From Purpureocillium takamizusanense (lineage: Eukaryota > Ascomycota > Sordariomycetes > Hypocreales > Ophiocordycipitaceae): 64,000 nt of DNA. This document shows, one piece after another, positions 53,404-64,000 of this stretch (positions are counted from its first letter, which is position 1; each line of letters starts with the position of its first letter). Made by a program: the position numbers and the translations under genes. The DNA is taken from NCBI RefSeq assembly GCF_022605165.1, contig NC_063077.1:124001-188000 (forward strand). Direction: 5' to 3'. The notes beneath the pieces were generated by a model that worked only from the letters and a program-made list of their open reading frames with translations, was not told where the DNA came from and searched no databases.

Positions 53404-53903
53404 TCAAAAACAGTGGACTATGACGGGCAACCATGTGCCAAACACGGCACAAGCATGAAGGCCTGCCGTGCACTGTCAGGGTGAAATGATGAGTACATGT
53501 CCAGGATAGCTGCGAGTCTGGCTTTTCGTGGCCGAGATCACTCACCGGCGTGTCGTTTGGGGCACAATGGACCTCACGCTCTTGAATCAGATATACTGGT
53601 TGATTCTGAGCATCGACGGTCGTGACTGTCCAATTGTATGTGCACGTATTGGTAATCCAGTTACAGTAATCCTGAACTGTCAGATCACGAACATTCCACG
53701 AAATACATGTCTCGAACGCTACTCACTGAGTGTATTATCTCGTTCTCCTCAAGGACGTGAACGCGCCTCCTATACACGCCGTCATCGTGTGAGAGGCACG
53801 AGTCCAACGAGTGGTGCGTGCCGTCCGAGTCGAATGAGCTGACCGAGCCGGCCAAGCTGCCCACAAAGAGCAGCGCAAGGGACACAAAAATCTTGGCGTT
53901 CAT
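53404..53903 (-). CDS. Small secreted cysteine-rich protein, three exons (family member C)
   Basis: 123 residues. Exon 1 (53727-53903): signal peptide MNAKIFVSLALLFVGSLAGS, a His/Ser/Asp-rich stretch with one Cys, and an RRR site; donor GTGAGT. Exon 2 (53546-53671) begins DYCNWITNTC and ends CAPNDTP; donor GTGAGT. Exon 3 (53404-53472) starts at a Cys codon: CTAGLHAC...VIVHCF. Introns are 55 and 73 nt, all phase 0. The acceptor of intron 2 is CTGACAG; an alternative AG nine bases downstream would remove two of the expected cysteines, so the first is preferred because of the match to genes A and B. Three Asn-x-Thr sites are possible. TATATATA lies near 54020, ~120 nt upstream. Function unknown. 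Confidence 0.74.
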
Positions 53904-55496
53904 TCTGGAAACTGACTTGGCCGTTGGTCGGGAGGCGTTTGATGCTAACTTGTGGCTTTGGCTTGCGTTGGGACCCAATGTTTCCTGCCGAGATCAGGCG
54001 GGAGGGAGATAAGAGAGAATATATATAGCGGTGATTGCGCATCATGCGCATTCTATAGGACCAATTCCATTGAGTAATGTGAGCGTGGCTTGGACGAGCC
54101 CTGGTGAAGGCCGCGTCGAGATACGAAACTGCATCGAGACGACAAGGGCAGCTGGTGAAGCCGTGCACCGCGCCCGGCATGGACGGTTCGAATGACGGCG
54201 TCCCCGGCTAATCAACGGTGTCGCCGGGAGGTGACGACTGAAGCGGAAAGCGGTGTTCCTCCTTCTCTCAAAAACGGAGTGGATGACCTGTGCGCTTCTT
54301 GCCGTTCGTATGTCTTTAAACGTCAGCTTCGCGCTTGCGAGCTGTGCACATGCGGAGGCGGCGTGCTCTGATCTCCCCCCGCCACGTTCATCGTCACCGA
54401 AACCCCGCCCGTGAACCTCGCGGTGAACATTCGCTAATTCATCGGTCAGTCGAGTGCCCGGACAGACTCTAGTTGACAAAGAGATTGCCCCGTGGGTGGT
54501 TGTGCTCTGAAGGCGGTGGTTACCTTGGGTGTGATCGCGAGACAACATCATCAGCCGCATCTCATTCCATGACACAAAAAGTACACGTGACGGAGCGCAC
54601 GCTCTACTCACTCATGCCAAGCTTGCGGGGGTGGCTACTGCAGCTGGACGTCTCTCGGACTTTCTGCCTTATGAAGTAAACCGGCCCCGGAGTGGCACGG
54701 ATCGGCGGGGGACGCAACTTTGACAACTGTTTTGGACGATATTGAGATGAGCTTCCCCTCAATACGATTGAGAGTGCAAGTGACTCTGCCGACGCGCGCC
54801 AAAGGCCATTGTTGCCTATGTCTCAAGATGAGAGGGGGTTGCCGTGCTTGGGGTCTAAGTTGGCTCCATCGCGGAAGCTCCAAGACCTTATTCAACGTCG
54901 AGTACCGCAGAAACGACACCACCCTCCGTGCGGCATATCCACCAGCGTGAAGAATACTACTAGAGCTGCCGCTCAACTATGTAGTTCGGTGACATTGGTG
55001 CTGGAGCGTCGCTAGGCAGGGAAATGACCTGGGGCCCGCTGGGTCGACGATCTTGCACCGAAAATAGACGACGATCTCTGGAGCTAATTCACCCGTCTTA
55101 CACAAACCACCTTCAGGAACCTCTTTAGTCGCTGTCGACTTCATGTTCTTTGGTTCGATGGGTCCGGCTGAGCAGCCAAGTGGTACTAGTTGGCACTCCT
55201 GCGACGGCAAAATGAGCAGGCATTCGATCGGAGTGGTTACTATCCATCATCAGCCCTGCGACTGACTGACGAGCCGGTCCCGTTTTCCCGCGCGGAGGGC
55301 GCCGCACTTTAATGTTCCGCGTTCCTGGCGTAGGGCCAGTTGCGGAGTGATGGCCTTTGCCGACGTCTCTGCTTCTTCTTCTTCTTGTTCTGGATCCCTT
55401 CTGTTTTTCTTTTTTTTTTTTTGCGTTCTGCCGCCTCCCGAGTCCAACCATCCTTGACGAAGACGCACATGCACTCGAGCTTCCGGAGCGGCGACA
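53904..55496. other. Intergenic, divergent promoter region
   Basis: Between gene C (minus) and the single-pass surface protein (plus). A long T-run (55410-55421) precedes the plus-strand gene leader. No gene seen. Confidence 0.45.
54020..54028 (-). promoter_or_regulatory. TATA box of small secreted gene C
   Basis: TATATATAT-type element on the minus strand about 120 nt before the ATG at 53903. Confidence 0.55.
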
Positions 55497-56575
55497 ATGG
55501 CGACCCATCAGGCCCCGAACGCAGGCGACTGGGGTCATCATGACCACCGCGACGCCCACGCCCCTGAGGTGACGCAGCTCTCGTCGCCCGCGTCCAACCC
55601 CCACAACCTGGAGAGAGAATGGCAGTCGCAATACCGGCAGACGCGCGCCGGGGAGCACCCGCCGCTGCCGACCGGCGACACCGCCAAGGAGGCCGTCATC
55701 GACAGCGACGACAAGTACGTCGTGCCGACGGAGCTCAAGGCCGAGTACCCGGAGACGACGACGACGGCGACGAGCCCGAAAATGTCGGTGCCGTGGACGC
55801 CCGACTCGGAGCGCATGCAGCCTGTGCACTCGGACGCGGTGGTGTCGCCCAACACGCCGGCGCACGATGCCGCGAGTTCGGCACCGGACCCGCCGCCGGG
55901 CCCGGATGCGGAGAAAGGGACGGCCAAGGAAAAGGGAAAGATTCTGGGAATGAGCCGCAAGGCGTTCCTCATCCTGGTTGTGGTGCTCATCATTATCATT
56001 GCGGCCGCCGTTGGGGGTGGCGTTGGCGGTGCGGTCGCGTCGTCGAACAAGTCCAAGTCGGACGCCGATACGACGCCCAGGTAGGGGGACAATCAGTCCG
56101 ACGGGCCGATATGCCCGATATATATGAGACGTGAAGTTCACTGACAACGGGGCTACACAGCTCATCATCAGTGGCGCCATCGTCAACCCCACCCCCATCC
56201 ACGACATCTTCATCAGCAACCCCGACCAGCACCTCGGGACCGCTGCCCACGCTGCTCACCAACCAGACGTGGCCGGCCGGTCCGATCCACGCCTTCCAGG
56301 GGTATTCGAGGAACAACTACTCGGGACAGCCGACAAAGGTGGTGACAACCGAGGGCGGCACCGACTTCTCGTTCGACATCCACAGCTACATCTGGATACC
56401 AAACATCAATAACTGCTGCGTCAACTTTTGCGCCAACAGCACCAAGCAGGGGTACATTGGGTACCGGTGCCAGGCGACGAACCAGACCCGCGCGTCCGAG
56501 TCGGTGGCGCGGGCGTTTATATGGTGCCAGGACAAGCGCTCGGACGATATTGCCGCGGACAAGGGGTGTTCATAG
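55497..56575 (+). CDS. Single-pass membrane protein with cysteine-containing outer domain
   Basis: Two exons (55497-56080, 56161-56575; 80-nt intron, branch CACTGAC) give 332 residues. The cytosolic N-terminal half is disordered and Pro/Thr/Asp-rich, without a signal peptide. One strong membrane segment follows KGKILGMSRK (AFLILVVVLIIIIAAAVGGGVGG, near residues 155-178). After the intron comes a Ser/Thr/Pro-rich linker, then a ~110-residue outer domain with TWPAGPIHAFQGYSRNNYSG, NNCCVNFCANST, GYRCQATN, and a final CS. This stalk plus Cys-domain layout is common in fungal-specific surface proteins of unknown role. The intron falls just after the membrane segment; reading through it would end the protein at a TAG (56082). 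Confidence 0.85.
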
Positions 56576-58168
56576 TGTGTGCGAATGGGTTGTGGACTAT
56601 GATACTGTATGTATGTTTTTGTTGAGCGGTTCGGAAAGCCTGAAGAGTTGATTCGGGATATCTAGGTGCAAGCGATGTTCTTCAGTCGAGGGATTGATCC
56701 GAGATGGTTCTCTTGATACGATGACGTGCCGAAGAGGCTTGACATTCGACTGGGCGGCGACACGTCAGCTTGAGAGGACATGGCTCGCTTGTCTGTCCAG
56801 AGAAGCTTGCCAGCGCATGAAAGCGGCGAGACCGCAACGGACTATATATATTAATGTTACGTACCAGCCGTCCAAAGATATGTCAAACCGTGACTGCGGT
56901 GGTGCAACCAGCAAAGGGTGTTGCCCCTCGTCTTCCCATCCAACGACACCCTCCCTTATTCACCGCGGTCCAGCCGAGATATCGGTCAATCTTTCTTCAC
57001 ACCACCCGCGATAACGCCCACCTCGTCATCTCGAGGACCAATCTGTCTTGCCCCGACGCCTCTACCGCCTCCGCCGCCGCCGCTCCCCACGACGCCCCGG
57101 CAGGTAAACAGCACCCCGTACGCAGAGACCAGCACCACGGCGACCCACGCGTTAGTACGCAGGCGGCGAGACAATGCTCTTGAGAAACGTCTTGACGCGG
57201 CCATCGGAGGCGGAGCCCTGGCTCGTGGTGCTCGAGCGGCGGCGCGACATGGTATTCGTCATGTCGCACGGTCCGGCCGAAGGGTGGCGCGTGACGCACA
57301 CGCGGTTCGAAGGGTCTGGACAAACAGTGGCTATCAGTCAATTTTCCTTCCAATTTCAGACAATTCCATTAATTCTTCTTCCTCTTCTAGAGCCTTGGAA
57401 ATACTAGCAACAGGTTGCTCTTCGATCAAGTGAAAGCCACGATGAAGGGGGGGGAGAGAAAGATGAGAGGCGCACAGGTTGAGGCGTCGCCCTTGGCGGC
57501 CGCGAGGACCTCCTCCAGCTTTGCCTTTGCTTTGGCAGACGCCGAAGACATTTGATGTGTGGTTCGCGTGCCCCTTACGACGATGAGGCGTTTGTTGTCT
57601 TCCTGATAGAAGCGGATGCGCCCGATGCGGTGTGTTGTTTTTGACGTGTTTCCGCTCTGCTCTGCTTTGCTTGCGCTTGGTGGGGTGGGCTTCTTCTCAC
57701 TGCCTGTTGCTCTGTGTGCGTGTGTGTGTGTGTGAGTAGAGAAGCGTTGCGGGGAGGGTGAGATGGTGGTGTCGACCCCTCATGACGTGACAATGACATT
57801 GGCTTCACGAGGGTTTGCGCTGAGCGAGGGATGGGCAAGCCACGGGATGGCCATTGGACGCGATGAGTAATTACGATGGGTTTCCATTTTCCATCGCGGG
57901 AGCCGCTGGATTGATGAGCTGAAGCTGAGGAGGCGCCTCTCTCTCTCTCTCGTGCATGCCTCGGTCCCCGTCAGGTGTCCTTGAGACAATACGGCCTCAG
58001 CTCCAGCGGCCGGCAGCGAAACTCTATTTCTTTGAGCTAGCCCTGGCTAGGGTGAACTGCTTTCAGAGTCTGAGTATAAGTAGCAATCCAATCATTGATC
58101 GTTGAGGAGCTTAGGGATAATGAACGAGTATCCATGGTCGTCGTGGACATCAGCGACAACAGTATGGT
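56576..58168. other. Intergenic, nothing recognised
   Basis: Between convergent genes. Contains a short (GT)n run at about 57716-57734 and a CT run near 57937-57950. No codon-biased frame. Confidence 0.45.
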
Positions 58169-59323
58169 CTATGACAACGACTCCAAGTACCCCATCACCT
58201 TTCTCACAAGAAACATCCGCGGCTCCTCCTGGTCATCATCACTCAGAGCGTGCGACGCCCCCGGGATGACCGCACTATGCTCCGAATCCCAAATAACCTC
58301 CGGCGACCCGTCCGCGCCGCTATCCGTCGCCCTCTTCCACTTCGCCAGCAGCTCCTCCTTGTCCACCCAGTCAGGCACGGACTGGTCCGCGCCCGATATT
58401 AGGACCATGAGATTGTTCCGGAGCAAGCCCACGCCTCTGATCCTACCAAACGTCCGCCGCAGCTGCGCGGGACCGAGGTCGGAGCTGAACAGGTCGTCCT
58501 CGCTGGGCGCCCGCGGGCTCGTCGGACTGGCGAGACTCAGGAACCGTCGTGCGCTCAGCGGTGTGTTGTACCCGTAGATGGGCGACGTCAGCGACAAGGG
58601 CAAGATGGTGTCGAGCTCAGAGTTCGATGCCGCGGCTCGCTCGGCGGCCGCCAGCATCTCGTCGTAGAGCACGCGCATGTCCGCGGGCGACTTGTCGCCA
58701 AACCCCGTCTCCAGCACCCACTGGAGGGCCTCGCGGTCCGACACGGGCGCCTGCATGATGGCGCCGTCGACGGGCGGCCGCTCGACGTGCTCGAGGTCCG
58801 CGTCAAAGGGGGGCGGCTTGCCCGCGTGCGGGTTCGGCCGCGAGAGGTAGTGAAGCACGCACTGGCTGCCGCTCGAGTGGCCCATGAGGATCACGTTGCC
58901 GCCGCCAGCGCCGTACTTGGCCGTCTTGTAGTCCTTGATGTAGCGCACGCACTGCGCAATCTCATCCGTGTCCCGGTCGAGATGGCCTAGGCCCCACGAC
59001 TGGTACGAAGAGGTGAGGGCCAGCGTGAAGAGGGACCATTCCGTCGGCTGCAGCGCCTCGACGACGTCGGCGAGGTACGACGTCGTGGCAAGGCCGTCTC
59101 CGAGGCCGCCGACGAAGAGGATGCTGTGAGGCTGCAGCGCGGCGGCGACGGCGCCTGTGTACTCAAAGGTCACCAGAGTCTCCGTCTACAAGCCGGAAGG
59201 CGTGGTGGTCAGCTGGCGGCTTTTGGGGAGGGGGGAAGGGGGGGCAAGTATATCGCGTGGCAGACGCACATAGTGATGCAGAATCCCGGGAAGGCCGCCC
59301 AGGGGCCAGAACTTGGAGTACAT
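58169..59323 (-). CDS. DUF1749 alpha/beta hydrolase (SidJ-like siderophore esterase)
   Basis: Two exons (59270-59323; 58169-59185; 84-nt intron, GTGCGT donor) give 356 residues. The short first exon reads MYSKFWPLGGLPGILHHY and the second continues TETLVTFEYTG. The hydrolase fold shows ILFVGGLGDGL (oxyanion side), nucleophile elbow GHSSGSQ, an acid in LISGADQSVPDW and a catalytic His in IPGASHAL. The known member of DUF1749, SidJ of Aspergillus fumigatus, hydrolyses fusarinine-type siderophores in the cytosol to release iron; here that role is inferred from family only. No signal peptide. No siderophore synthesis genes lie in the window. Confidence 0.86.
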
Positions 59324-60372
59324 GTTCACTGTTGGATGAGGAATGTGCGGGAGAAGATACGCCGTTGATGGTCCTCAATGCTCAGAAGGTTGAATCAAGT
59401 CAGGGGGAATGTCTCATCCGACGACTGAGGCTGCAGAAGACAAGGACAGGATGAGTTTTGCAGAAGTAGCCCCGTCGAACAGATGGCCGCGGCCGCGGCA
59501 CCATGTTGACAACGGCGCAATTCACATCATGGAAGAATGCCCCAGGCCCACCTCGTGCGGACAGTCTGACTGTGAGTGTGGACTGTGGAGCACGACACCA
59601 GCAAGCGAGGGTTGGCTAAGAAGAAGGGGGGGGCTAATAAGCTTGACTTTTAGCAACTAACTAGTAGTTATCATCCATGGACAGGCGCCCACAGACACTG
59701 CCCTCGGCGCGCCTTCGTTCGCGTTGATGCTTCGAAGAATCGGACACCTTACCCGGTGCCAACTGATTTCGCAAGGCGTGCCGGGTGCGGTGTGAGGCGG
59801 GAGCCGCGAAGGGCATGTGATTAGACGACGAGGACGAAGACGACGATGATGGAGTAGCAGGATCTGATAAGATTGCGGCGTCTGGTGCTACGACTACCTA
59901 GTTATAGTATACTACTAGCAACGGCGCGAGCGTTGGGGCTGGGCCACACGAAACCCCACCCACTTAAGGTAGTACTCCCACGGTCACCAGTACAGACAGT
60001 TGTGCCCATCAAAATTCCCTAATCGTGTTCCGTGGAACGTGGCCGGGGTATTGGGACTGGAGTTGCTCTTTGTTGGCGAAGATGGATGAGACCGATGGGC
60101 GGGAATACCAAGACAGCAAGAAGCAGTTTGACGGTTCACGCGCCTCGATCGACTTTCGTGTAGACAGGGAGCCAAGATTTAGCCAATGTGTGATGCCTGT
60201 TGCCAAACTGTGAAAAGTTTCGTGTCAAACGAAGTGACTTGGACAGGTTGCGTCGTCCTAGCTCCCGTGCTATGTACATGTACAGCCTCATCGGCTCATG
60301 ACCGCGCACTCTAATTCATCGCTTTCCGACCGACTTCCGGCCCGACTCGTTGCGACCTGCTGCTTCTCCTGT
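59324..60372. other. Intergenic, nothing recognised
   Basis: Promoter side of the DUF1749 gene and 3' side of the PQ-loop gene. A short AT-rich patch lies near 59895-59915. Confidence 0.45.
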
Positions 60373-61974
60373 TCAAGCCCGTGTGCTGTCCCTCTCTGTA
60401 TCACGCTGCTGCCCGTGCCCGTGCCCGTGCTGCCCTCTGGCCCTCAGCTCCGTGTCCGCGTCCGCAGACGCCGTGCGGAACACCGACGTCGACGACGGCA
60501 AGTCGTGCATCGCCACGCCTCCTCCTATCCTCCTCCCACCCTCCTCTCCACGCTCACCATCCGATGCCCCGCCATCATCGTCAGCATCATCCTCTCCCTC
60601 CCCTCGCCGCCTCTCACTCCGACTCTTCTTCACCCACCACCACCACGACGAGCACAAACCTCCCCTCGCACGCACCCACGGCCTCAGGTTAAACCACGCC
60701 CCCGCCGCCAGCACCCCCAGCCAGAGCACAAATTCGGTCGCGTAAATGGCCACGCCCAGGGCGTCGACCGGCGGCGGGCCCTGGAAGAAGACGCTCGCGA
60801 GGCTGAAGACGTCGCCCGCGGCGTCGATGGCGACGAAGAGGAACGACACGCCGCGCACGGTGCGGTGCGTGTAAATGTCCCAGTAGTGCCGCAACACGCC
60901 CGCCGCCAGCAGCACCGCCGAGAGCACCGCCATGAGCGTCGTCGGCCAGGTCACGCCCAGGGGCCGCAGAGCGCGCAGCATGAGGATGAGGCCGGCTTGC
61001 GTGCCGGCCATGAGGGCGGCGATGGGGGCGGCGGCGAGGAGGGAGCGCGGGACGGTCCAGTTCTGTGCGTGGGATGGGGGTGTTAGCTGGACGTCATCGC
61101 TGTCATGCTAGTCTTTTGTTCTTCTTCCAATCCTTGTTCGTCTAACCCTTCTCACTGAACCGCGTCATGTCCCCCGTGCCAAACCCATCTCCTCCCGCTC
61201 GTTTGTCAAGCGTAGAGAAGCACAACCTTGAAGGACGGACGAGCACCTTGAAGAAACGACCTCCTGGACATCCAACGATAGAGCGCAAAATAGAGAAGAG
61301 AAAGGAGAAAAACCGTACGCACCCGCTGGTAGTGCCGGCACTGCACCCACGTCACCAGGCTCAGCGCCGTCAGGATCTGCGGCTGCACCCGCAGCGCCAC
61401 GTTGAAGCCCTCGGAGATGTTGTACGCGCCGAGCGGGACGCCCGCCCACGCCCACAGCATCATCATGCTCGGCTGCAGGCCCGTCGCGTGGTGCCGCCGC
61501 GCGTTGACGACGATTTGCGGGATGAGCTGCTCTCTCGGTTTGCACCCAGTCAGTCACTCACCAACTCACACTCAAGCACTCACAACCCACGCTCAAGCAG
61601 AACAGTTGCGCAGACAGGCAGGCATTCAACGGGTCAATGAATGCAAGAAAGCGTCTTTATTTCTCCGGGGCAATCCCTCCCTAGCCGCCTGGGGAGGCAG
61701 GCCATGTTGGCATGCCCGCGCTGCTGTCGAGGGAACTAGGGAACGAATGGGTGAGGTAGTGAGACGGGGGCCCGAGATGGAATAGACCTACCTGAACGGA
61801 CCAGCAGACCTGCGCAAACACGGCTCGCCAAGTAAGTCATCATGTCTATACATCAAGTCTCCCCAGTATCCCGAGAGACACAGGCGAGGACACGGGGCAG
61901 CGGGAAGGGGGGGGAACAAAAAAACGTACGGCGCCGAGGATGCCGAGCGTGTTGGCCGCGACGGGGACGTCCAT
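60373..61974 (-). CDS. PQ-loop repeat membrane protein
   Basis: Four exons (61930-61974, 61792-61809, 61323-61526, 60373-61062) give 318 residues, all junctions phase 0. Exon 2 is only 18 nt (VCWSVQ) yet completes the first PQ-loop: NTLGILGA|VCWSVQ|LIPQIVVNARRHHATGLQPSMMMLW. Further hydrophobic segments follow (LRVQPQILTALSLVTWVQ, AAAPIAALMAGTQAGLILML, TLMAVLSAVLLAAGVL, GVSFLFVAIDAAGDVFSL, IYATEFVLWLGVLAAGAWF), about seven in total. The tail is cytosolic and charged (KKSRSERRRGEGEDDADD). PQ-loop proteins include vacuolar/lysosomal cystine and basic amino-acid exporters; the substrate here is unknown. Introns 2 and 3 (265 and 260 nt) are unusually long for the window. Confidence 0.84.
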
Positions 61975-62525
61975 GGTCGGTCGGTCCCTTGCTTGTGTGC
62001 CTGCCAGACAAAAGTCAAGGTGTCCCAGTGGATGCGGCCGGCTACGAGGGCGGCGACTCCATGCTGCGATGCAGCTGCGTCTTATATGACATGGGAAGGG
62101 TGAGAGAGAAGTGCGGGTGCGCGCGCGAGTTTGTGAGCAACGCAATAAACTGGTCATGCTCCACGGCCCCACAAGTACAGTACACACTACCTTATATAGA
62201 GAGGGCAGCACCAGCTGTAAGTACTGCGTTGAGATTGTCCATCACCAACTGCCGCCGTGGCTGCATCTCGTCGTCGATGGCCGTTGAATTGACTATTATA
62301 TGCGAGTAAATAGGTTTAGAAGCGCGGGTAGCTCATCTGCTGGGTATACATTATATCTGCGTGCGTGATCTATCAGCGACGCATGCGATTGCCTCATCCA
62401 TGCCGTCGTGGCTGCTGCTGCTGCTGCTGTTCCTGCTACGGCAAATGTCTTCAAAATGTCCAGATGCTCGTCATGAAGCAACATGCAAAAAAATAAATAA
62501 AAAAAATCACATAAAGCCTCCTCCC
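61975..62525. other. Intergenic spacer
   Basis: Promoter of the PQ-loop gene and 3' region of the four-TM gene. An A-rich stretch at 62490-62510 is a likely poly-A region for the latter. Nothing else seen. Confidence 0.45.
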
Positions 62526-62744
62526 TCACACCGCCTGGCCGGGCCCCGATGGCGAGTAAAACTCGGTAATGCCCGGCTGCGCTCCCTGAGGCTGCTTGCC
62601 CCGGGCGTGCTCGGAGTCCTGGGGCGCGGTACGGGCATGGTCCGCCGGCGCCTCCGCGGGGGGCGGCACGGCGACATACTGCTGCTGCGGGTGGTACGCC
62701 TGCGGAGGCGCAAAGTACTGCTGGGACATGGGCTGTTGGGGTGG

Positions 62745-62778
<34 letters not shown>

Positions 62779-63703
62779 ATCATGGCCTGCGGGTACATGC
62801 CGGGCTGGGCGACAATCATGACGGGCGCGCCGGCGCGGGCCTTGTTGCGCTTGTGCGTGTCGATGCAGCCGCCGACGAAGAGGACGAACTCGGCCACGAA
62901 GAGCACCAGGAGCAGGATGGCGAGGCCGAGGAACCGCCCGCGCGTCCTGCCGTAGTAGCAGCTCTCGTCGTAGTAGCGGTACGAGCTGCGGTACGACGAG
63001 TCGCAGTCGGCGTCGGCGATGCCCACGACGGTCGCGCAGCAGCCGCCCGCGATGACGGCGGCGATCCACAGGATCAGGCACACGCCCACGTGCGCGCCGG
63101 GATGGATGCCGGGGCCCCAGTGCGTGGTGGCGCGGGTGATCATCTCGGCGAGGCTCCAGATGAGGGCGACGCCAAACTGCGCGCAGTGTTAGTGACGGAT
63201 GTTTCCCCAGTCTCCTCAGAGCAGGGCAGGGGAAGGGGGAAGAGCGCGGCACATACAATGGGGACGCTGACGAGGGTGCCCAGCAGGCCGGAGTAGCTGT
63301 CGCGGGCGATGGAGATGCCGATGCCGATGCCCGCAATGCTAATAACCATGGCGAGGACGTGCATGACGTCCTTTGTGATGCGCCACGACTTGGTCTCGGG
63401 GACGATGATGCGCGGGGCCACGACCTGGGCGGCGGCGGCGCCCTGATGCAGCATGTCGGCCTGCCGGCTCTGCTCGTAGGGCACGTAGTGCTCTCCGTAC
63501 GACGACGGGTACATGACGTACGGCTGCTGCTGGGCGGCCGCCTTGGGCGGCATCGCGGGGGCAAAGTGGTCGTGCGCGGGCTGTTGCTGTTGCTGTTGGT
63601 GCGGTAGCGGCAGCGACAGCGGCGGCGTAGATGTCGCCGTGCTCGTGACGGGCGACACGGCCTCGGCCCGGGTGTCGGTCTGGGTCGACGTCTCGGGTGC
63701 CAT
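62526..63703 (-). CDS. Four-TM (MARVEL-like) membrane protein with Gln-rich tails
   Basis: Two exons (63257-63703; 62526-63176; 80-nt intron, GTATGT donor) give 365 residues. A disordered N-terminus with a poly-Gln run (HQQQQQQP) precedes four hydrophobic segments: HVLAMVISIAGIGIGISIA, LGTLVSVPI|FGVALIWSLAEM across the intron, GVCLILWIAAVIAGGCCATVVG and FLGLAILLLVLFVAEFVLFVGGC. An outer loop before TM4 has CDSSYRSSYRYYDESCYYGR. The C-terminal tail contains a CAG/CTG-encoded poly-Gln (62748-62780) and PQQPxSQQY repeats. The arrangement resembles fungal MARVEL-type proteins of unknown role, likely at the plasma membrane. Confidence 0.83.
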
Positions 63704-64000
63704 GACGGGGCCGATTCGTCTGTCTGTCTGACTTGACCGGGTTGTCTGTCCGTCCGTCCTTTGAGTCTCTTCCGTCTGTGTGTCTCTCGATCTGTCTCTG
63801 CTCTCTCAACGATGCGGCTCGGCAGTCAAAACGGTCGTGTCTCGGGCGGTTCCGCGTTTCGTGTCGGGCAGAGTCCAAACTAAACGGGCAAGGAAAGACG
63901 ATGATGGACAGCGAGGCAGCATAAAAAGAAAGAAAAAATAGAAGGGTAGAAACGAGAGTCGTGTGCCTGCGTCGGGCAGCGAGCGAGCGAGCGAATGGTG
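63704..64000. other. Upstream region of the four-TM gene
   Basis: CT-rich on the gene strand (63720-63810 as tct/gtct on the plus strand). No gene seen up to the window end. Confidence 0.45.

Noticed and set aside
57174..57407. Short plus-strand frame near 57.2 kb
   Set aside because: No codon bias, no homologous motif, no supporting splice or promoter signal.

Overview
The window is a gene-sparse stretch of a filamentous ascomycete genome, most likely a sordariomycete and probably Hypocreales. The signs are short 50-120 nt introns with GTRNGT donors, CTRAY branch sites and YAG acceptors, strongly GC3-biased exons, CT-rich leaders, a Fusarium-type galactose oxidase, an HsbA-type GPI cell-wall protein, a DUF6594 protein and a SidJ-like DUF1749 hydrolase. 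Exon structures below were read by eye from splice signals and reading phase.

Layout. 1-13.9 kb: the 5' part of phosphoglycerate kinase, an Mpv17/PMP22 membrane protein, a secreted GH3-family protein, a secreted tandem-repeat protein with a six-cysteine C-terminus, a zinc-less MDR oxidoreductase and a secreted BBE-type flavoprotein. 14.9-27.6 kb: a mixed region with a small secreted cysteine-rich protein, a CxxC hypothetical protein, a DUF6594 membrane protein, a secreted SMP-30-like propeller protein, the HsbA-like cell-wall protein and tRNA-Arg(CCG). It also holds three decayed genes: a MetX-like alpha/beta hydrolase, a cyclophilin, and an F-box-like gene with a repeat tract at its 5' end. 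29.7-41 kb: a five-exon CYP52-clan P450, an acidic probably nuclear protein, intron-containing tRNA-Thr(TGT) and a galactose oxidase. 45-48 kb: a kinesin motor gene with an in-frame TAG.

48.9-54 kb is the most unusual part. All three genes found there are on the minus strand and encode small secreted cysteine-rich proteins. One of them (48923-50631) appears to be built from 21 exons, 18 of which are exactly three nucleotides long, so single codons lie between full introns. Only 189 of 1709 nt would be coding. The product is a signal peptide, a pro-segment ending in Lys-Arg and an extremely cysteine-dense peptide. The other two, together with the gene at 14.9 kb, form a family with a shared three-exon layout and a shared six-cysteine spacing.

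55-64 kb returns to conserved membrane and housekeeping genes: a single-pass surface protein, the SidJ-like hydrolase, a PQ-loop transporter-like protein and a four-TM glutamine-rich protein.

Taken together, many products are secreted or at the cell surface (GH3, BBE, galactose oxidase, HsbA-like, SMP-30-like and the cysteine-rich proteins). This suits a subtelomere-like or accessory region involved in interaction with the surroundings, set between conserved genes at both ends. The three pseudogenes do not show the AT-enrichment expected from repeat-induced point mutation; they carry frameshifts and stops instead.
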